This document shows positions 1 to 5,058 of a DNA stretch of 5,058 nucleotides, piece by piece; within the stretch, counting starts at the first letter, position 1; the number at the start of each line of letters is the position of its first letter. Both the position numbers and the translations under genes were made by a program. Source of the DNA: Clostridiales bacterium (lineage in GTDB: Bacteria; Bacillota; Clostridia; Oscillospirales; Oscillospiraceae); contig JAHZFC010000063.1 in assembly GCA_019421525.1 (NCBI GenBank), positions 6,846-11,903 on the forward strand, read 5' to 3'. The notes beneath the pieces are model-generated. The model was not told the origin of the DNA. It ran no database searches and saw nothing but the letters and a program-made list of their open reading frames with translations.

Positions 1-261
1 GGGGCGCTGGGGGACGATCTCTCCGCCGGGGAGCGCCAGCGGCTGGGCCTGGCCCGGGCCTTCCTCCACGACAGCCCGGTCATCCTCCTGGACGAGCCCA
101 CCAGCAATGTGGACAGCATCAACGAGGGCATCATCCTCCGGGCCATCGCCCGGCAGAAGCAGAACAAGTGCATCATCTTAGTGTCCCACCGGGCGTCCAC
201 CATGGCCATCGCCGACCGGGTGTACGCTATCCGGGAAGGGTTCATGGAGCGAGAGAGGTAA
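1..261 (+). CDS. ABC transporter ATP-binding domain, C-terminal end (partial)
   Basis: Only the last 86 residues are in the window; the open frame runs in from the left edge and stops at TAA 259-261. In order they show the ABC signature LSAGE (residues 7-11) followed by RQRLGLARA, a Walker B strand VILLDEP (27-33), the D-loop SNVD (35-38) and the switch histidine in VSHR (61-64). This is the second half of a complete nucleotide-binding domain, which binds and hydrolyses ATP at the inner face of the membrane. The sequence resembles the ATPase end of exporter-type half-transporters that carry the membrane domain in the same chain. Operons with S-component, EcfT and EcfA genes often carry one or two such half-transporters upstream, so this is probably the last of them. 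That is inference, because the membrane part is not visible. The stop is 4 bases before the next start, so it belongs to the same operon. All motifs present look intact. Confidence 0.9.
   Translation, partial: GALGDDLSAGERQRLGLARAFLHDSPVILLDEPTSNVDSINEGIILRAIARQKQNKCIILVSHRASTMAIADRVYAIREGFMERER
253..258 (+). promoter_or_regulatory. Ribosome binding site of the S-component gene
   Basis: GAGAGG lies 7 bases before ATG 266, inside the last codons of the preceding ABC gene. It supports ATG 266 as the start and translation of the two genes from one transcript. Confidence 0.65.
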
Positions 262-265
262 CGCG

Positions 266-826
266 ATGAAAACAAAGGTATTCCAGAAAATGACCGTGAA
301 GGATGTGGTGTTCCTGGCCATCCTGTCCGCCGTGGCCACCTGCACGGCCGCAGTGATGGCGGTGGTGTCCCAGATCCACATCTTCGGCCTGGCCCAGCTG
401 GTCACGGCCCTGCAGTTCTCCCTGTTCCCCGCCGTGGCCCTGATGAAGGTGCGCAAGGTGGGCTCCATCCTGTTCTTCGCCGTGTTCACCGGCATCGTGG
501 AGCTGTTCATGGCACCGGTGATGTTCTTCTCCAGCCTCCTCACCGGTCTTCTCATCGAGGCGCTGGTGGTGCTCCTGTTCAAAGGCTATCAGAGCGACCG
601 GGCGGTGTTCTTCGCCTCCTGGCTGTTCATCCCTCTGACCCTGCCCTTCAACCTCATCTACTACGTCTGCTTTGCCGGGGACATGTTCCTGCAGTTCTTC
701 GGCCAGGGGCTCCAGATCGCCGCCGTGGCCTGTGTGCTGGCCGCCGTGGCGGTGAGCGCCCTGGGGGCCTTCCTGGGCATCAAGATCTCCCGGGAGCTGC
801 AAAAGGCGGGGGTGCTGAAGCGATGA
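266..826 (+). CDS. Putative ECF transporter S component (Trep_Strep / MptD family)
   Basis: This 186-residue protein is almost entirely hydrophobic. Likely membrane segments lie at about residues 13-35, 44-60, 66-105 (probably two helices), 113-136 and 147-172, separated by short basic loops (KVRK at 61-64, KGYQSDR at 106-112, a basic C-terminus). Length, helix count and the opening 'KMTVKDVVFLAILSAV' fit the family of small integral membrane proteins called Trep_Strep or MptD-family S components (PF09605 type). S components sit in the membrane, bind one small solute such as a vitamin or metal ion, and deliver it by tipping over while docked on EcfT. The substrate of this family is not established, and nothing here reveals it. 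The start ATG 266 has a good ribosome binding site. The stop overlaps the next start as ATGA (823-826), so S component and EcfT are translationally coupled, as expected for a dedicated (group I) ECF module. No membrane-segment interruption or frameshift is seen. Confidence 0.83.
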   Translation: MKTKVFQKMTVKDVVFLAILSAVATCTAAVMAVVSQIHIFGLAQLVTALQFSLFPAVALMKVRKVGSILFFAVFTGIVELFMAPVMFFSSLLTGLLIEALVVLLFKGYQSDRAVFFASWLFIPLTLPFNLIYYVCFAGDMFLQFFGQGLQIAAVACVLAAVAVSALGAFLGIKISRELQKAGVLKR

Positions 827-1545
827 CCCAGCGGTTCCATGTGCGCCGCCCCCTCTACCCCATCGTCAGCATCCTGGCCGCCCTGCTCACCCTCATCGGG
901 GCGCTGGCCCTGGCCCGGAGCGTGTGGGGCACCGTGTTCGCGGCGGCGGTCTTTGTCCTGCTGTGCCTGTTTGGGTACGCCTCCACCTGCCTGCGGGCCC
1001 TGCCCATCCTCATCCTCTATGTAGGGGCGTTCAGCGCCATCTTCTACCTGGCCAGCGGGGGCAACGTGGTATTTACCTGGCATATGGCCAACCGGCTGGC
1101 CGGGGTGGGAGTGGCGGTGCTACCCGGGCTGTCCATGCCCCCGGTATGCCTCACCCGGTGCCTCACCGCCCTGGGCTGCCCCCGGCTGGTCACCTTAGGC
1201 ATGCTCATCACCACCAGCTTTGTCCCGGTGCTCTCCGGGGAGGTGCGCCAGGTTCGCGCCGCCATGCGCACCCGTGGGGTCACCTCCATCTGGGAACCCA
1301 CTGCCTTCTACCGGGCCTTTCTCATCCCCCTGCTGGTGCGGCTGGTGAACATCTCGGACACTCTGGCCCTGTCAGTGGAGACCCGGGGCTTTGTGGGGGA
1401 TACCGGCGGGTACACCGTGTACCGCCCCGTCCGGCTGGCCGGGCGTGACCTGTGCTTTGCCGGGCTGTTTCTGGCCGCTCTGGCGGTGGGTGTTGCCGCC
1501 CCCGCCTTTGGGCTGGCTGCCCCGGTGCAGGGGGTGCTGGCGTGA
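823..1545 (+). CDS. Energy-coupling factor transporter transmembrane protein (EcfT/CbiQ family)
   Basis: This 240-residue membrane protein has hydrophobic stretches at about residues 12-31, 36-50, 58-77, 92-107, 122-138 and 208-234. Between the last two lies a cytoplasmic helical part carrying the two short arginine motifs typical of EcfT: AMRTRG at 147-152 and SVETRG at 184-189. In the family these two Ala-x-x-x-Arg-Gly type motifs end the coupling helices that sit in grooves of the two ATPase subunits and pass ATP-driven movement to the S component. The second motif has Ser/Val where Ala is common, but keeps the key Arg-Gly. Length is normal to slightly short for EcfT (about 230-270). ATG 823 overlaps the upstream stop by 4 bases, with a G-rich ribosome binding site at 808-812. 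The TGA at 1543-1545 overlaps the GTG of the ATPase gene. CbiQ, the cobalt version, is an alternative name for the same fold; no cobalt-specific neighbour is present. Confidence 0.86.
   Translation: MTQRFHVRRPLYPIVSILAALLTLIGALALARSVWGTVFAAAVFVLLCLFGYASTCLRALPILILYVGAFSAIFYLASGGNVVFTWHMANRLAGVGVAVLPGLSMPPVCLTRCLTALGCPRLVTLGMLITTSFVPVLSGEVRQVRAAMRTRGVTSIWEPTAFYRAFLIPLLVRLVNISDTLALSVETRGFVGDTGGYTVYRPVRLAGRDLCFAGLFLAALAVGVAAPAFGLAAPVQGVLA
1529..1534 (+). promoter_or_regulatory. Ribosome binding site deciding the GTG start of the ATPase gene
   Basis: AGGGGG sits 7 bases upstream of GTG 1542, within the end of the EcfT gene. The open frame extends further upstream to 1452, but those extra codons overlap EcfT and encode no conserved residues. 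The GTG start, with its GTGA overlap and this site, gives an N-terminus (MSRAVQVEVRSFTYDG) that begins directly with the first ATPase strand. Confidence 0.6.
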
Positions 1546-2964
1546 GCCGGGCGGTTCAGGTGGAGGTGCGCTCCTTCACCTACGACGGCTGCGAGGAGCC
1601 GGTGCTCCGAGACGTGGAGTTCCACCTGGACTACGGCCATGTCACCCTGCTCTCCGGCCTGTCCGGCTGCGGCAAGTCCACCCTCCTGTCCCTCATCAAC
1701 GGGGTCATCCCCCGGATGACCGCCGGGACGCTGGACGGGCGTATCCTGGTGGACGGGGAGGACATGGCAGGGCGCACCATGAGCCAGATCTCCCGGAAGG
1801 TGGGCTCGGTGCTGCAAAACGCCGAGTCTCAGATCATCCACCAGAGCGTGGAGGACGAGATCGCCTTTGGCTGTGAGAACTTCGGGGTGGACCCCGCCGA
1901 GATCGACCGGCGCATCGAGAAAAGCTGCGCCCTGCTGGGTCTGGAGCGGGGTTGGGCCACCCGCACCCTGTCCGGAGGGCAGAAGCAGCGGCTGGTCACC
2001 GCCTCCACCCTGGCCATGGGGGCGGACATCCTCATCTTTGACGAGCCCCTGGCCAACTTAGACCAGCAGGGGGCCCACGAGCTGCTCACCCTGCTGCGCA
2101 CCCTGGCGGGACAGGGCAAGGCGGTGCTGCTGGTGGAGCACCGGCTGGACGTGGTGCTCCCCTATGTAGACGTGGTGTGGGAACTGCGGGATGGCAGCAC
2201 CCGGCAGGTTTCCGACAAGGATGCCTACCTGGGCAGCCAGGTAAGCGTCATCCGGGATACCCCGGCAGACTGCCTGACCGCCACCTCCCCTGCCCTGCGG
2301 GTGTCCCGGCTCACCAAGGGCTTCGGGGGGCGTACGGTGCTGGATGGGCTGTCCTTCGACCTGATGGCCGGGGAGCGGCTGCTCCTGCTTGGGGAGAACG
2401 GCTGCGGCAAGTCCACCCTGCTGTCCCTGCTGGCCCGGCTTCTCAGGTCAGACGGGGGCACGGTGGAGCAATTCCTGGATCCCGCCCTGGGCAAAAAGGC
2501 GGACAGGCGTTGGTTCCGGACGGTGGGGGTGGTGTACCAGGATCCCAACTACCAGCTGTTCATGTCCTCGGTGGCCGACGAGCTCACCTTTGCCGCCGCC
2601 GACCGGGACTACGCCCTGGACCTGGCGGAGCGGTTCAGTCTGACTTCCCTGCTGGAACGGCACCCCCACTCCCTGTCCGAGGGACAGAAGCGCCGGGTGA
2701 CCATCGCCGCCATCCTGGCCCAGAAGCCCAGGCTGCTGCTGTTGGACGAGCCCACGCCAGCTGGTGGAGGTGCTCAACGCCGTCCACCGGGAGCAGGGCA
2801 GCACCATGGTCACCATCACCCACGACTTCCGGTGCGCCGCCGCATTGTGCGACCGGGCCCTCTGGCTGGAAAACGGCGGCATCCTGCGCCAGGGCGGCAA
2901 GGAACTGGTAGAGCAGTTCTTTCATACAGCCAGCTGCGGCAAAACGGCCCCCGATATATCCTGA
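1542..2964 (+). pseudogene. Fused double ATPase of an ECF transporter (EcfA/CbiO type), frameshifted in its second domain
   Basis: This would be the motor of the ECF importer, two ABC ATPases in one chain. Domain 1 (residues 1 to about 225, numbered from GTG 1542) is complete: Walker A GLSGCGKST (39-47), Q-loop Gln92, signature LSGGQ (143-147), Walker B ILIFDEP (163-169), D-loop ANLD (171-174), switch His200. Domain 2 begins near residue 251: Walker A GENGCGKST (284-292), Q-loop Gln333, signature LSEGQ (378-382), Walker B LLLLDEP (398-404). Straight after Thr405 (codon 2754-2756) the frame breaks. The expected continuation QLVEVLNAVHREQ resumes in the next frame from 2758, with switch histidine ITHDF, and ends at TGA 2962-2964. 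Aligned with domain 1, about eight residues including the D-loop are missing, so a deletion of about 23 or 26 bases (2 modulo 3) is the simplest cause. Unrepaired, translation from GTG 1542 would run out of frame to TAG 3183-3185, giving 547 residues with about 142 foreign ones. A sequencing or assembly error is possible; family membership is secure. Confidence 0.85.
2940..2953. repeat. 14-base direct repeat, copy 1
   Basis: CAAAACGGCCCCCG occurs here and again exactly 30 bases downstream. This copy lies within the last codons of the ATPase gene (encoding part of GKTAPD), while the other forms the left side of the terminator. It looks like a small tandem duplication or a copied terminator edge. 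Confidence 0.8.
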
Positions 2965-2969
2965 CAGCA

Positions 2970-2983
2970 CAAAACGGCCCCCG
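2970..2983. repeat. 14-base direct repeat, copy 2
   Basis: This is the second perfect copy of CAAAACGGCCCCCG. Its CCCCCG (2978-2983) forms the outer left arm of the terminator hairpin. Its AAAA reads as the TTTT after the hairpin on the - strand. Confidence 0.8.
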
Positions 2984-3005
2984 CCGCAGATCTCTGCGGC
3001 GGGGG
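2978..3005. terminator. Rho-independent terminator between convergent genes, probably bidirectional
   Basis: A perfect 13-base inverted repeat, CCCCCGCCGCAGA (2978-2990) with TCTGCGGCGGGGG (2993-3005), is separated by two bases. In RNA the innermost pair would open to give a 12-pair stem and a 4-base loop. On the + strand it begins 13 bases after the ATPase stop and is followed by a U-poor start and then TATTTTCT (3013-3020), a weak tract. On the - strand it lies 47 bases after the SLH gene stop and is followed by CCGTTTT, again a short tract. It therefore plausibly ends both transcripts. Both U tracts are modest, so efficiency is uncertain. Confidence 0.8.
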
Positions 3006-3052
3006 CTGCTGCTATTTTCTGATGCTGAGGGGCGGCTGACATTTGGGAAACG

Positions 3053-5058
3053 TCAGTCCATGACCTCGCCGCCGGGGGCGGAATCGGCATCGGACCACTC
3101 CTGCTCCAGGGCGGCCCAGTCCCGCTCTTCCAGCTTTTCGGTCCACTCCTCCACGTCCTCTCCGTCCTCGGTGGTCCAGGTGTAGTCGTGGGAGTTGGTG
3201 GCCTCCTGCATGGCCGCGTAGTACCAGGCCTGGGTGTTGCTGTTGTCCGGCCACACGTTCATCTCTGCCCAGGGCAGCAGGTGGTCCTCATGGGGCGCCC
3301 GGCCCAGGGTGCGGTTCACGATGGTGGCCGCCTCCGCACGGGTGATGCTCCGCATGGGCTCGAAGTAGCCCAGCCCGTTGCCCTCGATCAGGCCCATATC
3401 CGACGCGGCCTGGACATAGTCTGCATACCATGTGCCGGACTCCACATCCAGGAACGTGCCGGACCGGTACTCCGCCGTGTAGTCGAAGAACCGCACGGCG
3501 ATGGTGGCAAACTCCGCCTTGGTGATGCTGTCCAGGGGATGGAACGCGCCGTCCTCCTTGCCGGTGAGGATCCCCATGTTGGTCAGGGTGGAGATGGCGT
3601 TGTTGTACCAGTCATCGCTGTCCACATCGGGATAGGGGTTGGTCTGGCTCCAATACTGCTCCCGGGCCTCGTCGGTGAGCAGCCGGAAGAAGATCGTGGC
3701 CACCTCGGCACGGGTGATCTCGGCCTCGGGCCGAATCGTTCCATCTGTGAAGCCGATGAGGTAGGCGTAGTGGTCCTCGGTGTTCAGGTCGTCCGGGCTG
3801 TCGTCCTCGTCATCGTCCGTGCCGGGGTCGGGCGGGTCGATCGGGGGCACATAGCCGCTCTCCGTCTCGTACACCAGAACGAAGGGAGAGAAGCTGTCGG
3901 TGGCGAAGGCAACGTACCATTGGCCGTCGATGCGGACGGCTTTACCCGTCAGGATCTCCTTTGCGGTGCTGCCCAAGTCATCCTCACCCACGATGCTCTC
4001 GCGGTCCATACCGGTATAATGGACCACATGGAAGTCGCCGTAGGGGTCCGCGTCATCCGGCATGGGCCAGTAGATGGTGAGACTGTCATTTCCGCCCATG
4101 GTGACCATCGCGTTGCCGTTCTGGGTGTCCACCAGGTCCATGTAAGCCATCTCATAGGACAGGTCGCTGCGGTAGGTCCAGTCTGTTTCATCGCTGGTGA
4201 TGGCGTGGCCGACAGCGTCCTGGGCCATGGCGTAGTTGTACCCGGCGTCGTTGGACACCTCGTCCACCAGCAGGCCCACCCGGCCCTCGTCCACTGTGAC
4301 CTCACTGTCGTTCACATAGTAGGTCACGTCGCCGTTTTCAACGGCGGTGATGGTGTCCTGGTCCACGCCGTTTGCGCTATCCTCGATCCCATTCACATCT
4401 TCCGCATTTGTGGTACTGCGGATGGTCAGGGTGCCGGGGTCAGTATCTGTCACGCAATCCTTAGTATCATCTCCGGCTGAAAGTACCGCTACGATTTTAG
4501 ATTGGTCGAGACCACCGCCGTAAATAGACATCTCGTACTTTGCAAAAACAGTATTGGCATCCATCTCGATGTCGTCATTAAAGCGATACTCCTCACCATC
4601 GAAATATTGCAAGCGAACATCATATTCGCCGATCTCCGTGACAAGACTGTACACATAGCGGGTTGGTTCTCCGGTAGTCTCGCTGACGTCGTAAATCCCA
4701 ACGAATTTCAGTCCCCACCTGCGGATAACATTTCCTTCTTCATCTCTGTACTCAAAGTGCAGGATATCCTCAAGATCTGCAGCTGCGGTCTGCTCGTCAC
4801 CGCTGACTAAAACACCGTTTTCTTCCAACCATGTAACGATGTCTGCTGACAGTTCTATATGATACCCCGGCTCGGGCAGGCCGCTGGCCTCGATATCCTC
4901 ATCTTCCAGCTCAGAGATCAGGTTACCACTGGCGTCCGTCACCCCGCCGTAGGTATCGCCGCCGGTGTAGACGGTGATGTCCGCGGGCTGGATGGTGACG
5001 GTGTAGTCGGGGGTATCCGCCGCAGTAAATATCCAGGTGCCGGTGAAGGATATATTCG
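3053..5058 (-). CDS. Cell-surface protein with C-terminal SLH repeats (partial, N-terminus missing)
   Basis: The frame is open from the right edge to TCA 3053-3055, giving 667 complete codons. The GTG at 4942 is not a likely start, because the 38 codons before it continue in frame with similar content (DYTVTIQPADITVYTGGD, a motif typical of clostridial surface proteins). In order, counted from the first complete codon: a beta-rich segment (1-65), a stretch of unusual base composition (about 66-205), a beta-rich module with TYYVND, GLLVDEV and YMDLVDTQNGNAMVTMG (about 245-320), a stretch ending FATDSFSPFVLVYET (384-398), an acidic Pro/Asp linker (about 403-424), three SLH repeats (about 424-585) and a tail with WPDNSNTQAWYYAAMQEATNSH and WTEKLEERDWAALEQ. 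SLH repeats bind pyruvylated secondary cell-wall polymer, so the protein is probably exported and anchored on the wall, with the N-terminal part outward. It is strongly acidic, and one cysteine (residue 201) was noticed. Signal peptide, start and promoter are outside the window. The function of the outer part is not recognised. Confidence 0.9.
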   Translation of the reverse strand, partial: NISFTGTWIFTAADTPDYTVTIQPADITVYTGGDTYGGVTDASGNLISELEDEDIEASGLPEPGYHIELSADIVTWLEENGVLVSGDEQTAAADLEDILHFEYRDEEGNVIRRWGLKFVGIYDVSETTGEPTRYVYSLVTEIGEYDVRLQYFDGEEYRFNDDIEMDANTVFAKYEMSIYGGGLDQSKIVAVLSAGDDTKDCVTDTDPGTLTIRSTTNAEDVNGIEDSANGVDQDTITAVENGDVTYYVNDSEVTVDEGRVGLLVDEVSNDAGYNYAMAQDAVGHAITSDETDWTYRSDLSYEMAYMDLVDTQNGNAMVTMGGNDSLTIYWPMPDDADPYGDFHVVHYTGMDRESIVGEDDLGSTAKEILTGKAVRIDGQWYVAFATDSFSPFVLVYETESGYVPPIDPPDPGTDDDEDDSPDDLNTEDHYAYLIGFTDGTIRPEAEITRAEVATIFFRLLTDEAREQYWSQTNPYPDVDSDDWYNNAISTLTNMGILTGKEDGAFHPLDSITKAEFATIAVRFFDYTAEYRSGTFLDVESGTWYADYVQAASDMGLIEGNGLGYFEPMRSITRAEAATIVNRTLGRAPHEDHLLPWAEMNVWPDNSNTQAWYYAAMQEATNSHDYTWTTEDGEDVEEWTEKLEERDWAALEQEWSDADSAPGGEVMD
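3302..3787 (-). repeat. Three SLH (S-layer homology) repeats within the surface protein
   Basis: Three diverged protein repeats lie within the SLH gene. The first (3677-3787) has HYAYLIGFTDGTIRPEAEITRAE. The second (3485-3634) has YPDVDSDDWYNNAI, MGILTG and ITKAEFATI. The third (3302-3451) has FLDVESGTWYADYV, MGLIEG and ITRAEAATI. Each shows the SLH pattern of an F/Y-x-D-V opening or its remnant, a Trp-Tyr helix, a G-I/L turn, and the ITRAE/ITKAE motif (I-T-R/K-A-E) that contacts the wall polymer. The first lacks the opening FxDV-W part and starts at the helix. A partial fourth copy (WPDNSNTQAWYYAAMQEA, near 3205-3260) follows without an ITRAE motif. Confidence 0.88.
4441..4860. other. Low-GC island inside the SLH surface-protein gene
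   Basis: Counting by hand gives 195 G+C in 420 bases (46%), with individual 60-base lines at 42-52%. The 60-base lines just outside are 58-60% (4321-4440) and 62-65% (4861-4980), and the transporter operon is similarly GC-rich. The reading frame continues unbroken. The encoded part is about residues 66-205 of the visible protein, from HIELSADIVTWLEENG to the DDTKDCVTDTD region. The abrupt edges suggest a domain of different origin inserted or exchanged in frame. A relaxed codon usage in a fast-evolving domain is the alternative. Confidence 0.6.

Noticed and set aside
242..802. A 186-residue open frame on the - strand opposite the S component gene
   Set aside because: It encodes a Gln/His/Glu/Gly-rich sequence mirroring the hydrophobic codons of the real membrane protein; no family resemblance and no ribosome binding site logic.
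1452..1541. Longer N-terminus of the double ATPase starting at 1452
   Set aside because: The extra codons overlap the EcfT gene and show no conserved ATPase sequence. GTG 1542 has a ribosome binding site and a GTGA overlap.
2748..2764. Programmed ribosomal frameshift in the ATPase gene
   Set aside because: There is no slippery heptamer at the junction, and the D-loop residues are absent from all frames, so a shift alone would not restore a normal domain.
2940..2983. CRISPR-like or attachment-site repeats
   Set aside because: Only two copies of 14 bases, with no spacers, integrase or cas genes nearby; one copy is coding and the other belongs to the terminator.
3188..4480. A 430-residue open frame on the + strand opposite the SLH gene
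   Set aside because: It is antisense to a clearly real SLH protein. Its product is a monotonous Val/Gly/His-rich sequence without domains, as expected when the complement of a GC-rich Asp/Thr-rich gene lacks stops.
4940..4942. GTG 4942 as the start of the SLH protein
   Set aside because: The frame stays open to the window edge with typical surface-protein sequence, and no signal peptide follows the GTG.

Overview
The window looks like a chromosomal segment of a GC-rich gut-type member of the Clostridia, close to Oscillospiraceae genera such as Flavonifractor, Lawsonibacter or Oscillibacter. That placement is inferred from three things: roughly 60-65% GC in most of the window, a tightly packed ECF-type transporter operon, and a large surface protein with C-terminal S-layer homology (SLH) repeats. 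No marker gene is present, so genus and species cannot be fixed.

Left half (1-2964, + strand) is the end of one transport operon. It starts inside the nucleotide-binding domain of an ABC transporter half-molecule (1-261). After a 4-base gap comes a small membrane protein of the Trep_Strep / 'MptD family' putative ECF substrate-binding (S) component (266-826). An EcfT-like transmembrane coupling protein follows (823-1545), then a double ATP-binding protein of EcfA/CbiO type (1542-2964). The last three genes overlap by 4 bases each (ATGA, then GTGA), so they are almost certainly co-transcribed and translationally coupled. Together they would form an energy-coupling-factor importer: S component for substrate, EcfT as scaffold, and the fused ATPase pair as motor. 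The substrate cannot be read from the sequence.

The main anomaly is in the ATPase gene. Its second ATPase domain is broken right after the Walker B sequence LLLLDEPT. The D-loop is missing and the reading frame shifts, but the rest of the domain (helix, switch histidine, C-terminus) is still recognisable in another frame up to 2964. As given, the gene encodes a protein with a long out-of-frame tail and is probably a pseudogene, a variant allele or an assembly error.

The middle (2965-3052) is a short intergenic space between converging genes. It holds a perfect GC-rich inverted repeat that should terminate transcription in one or both directions. A 14-base direct repeat links the end of the ATPase gene to the terminator.

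Right half (3053-5058, - strand) is the C-terminal 667 codons of a very acidic secreted surface protein with three SLH repeats. Its N-terminus, signal peptide and promoter lie beyond the right edge. An internal stretch at about 4441-4860 drops to about 46% GC between flanks near 60-65%, which suggests a mosaic, swapped-in domain. No RNA gene, CRISPR array, insertion sequence, riboswitch or origin was found.
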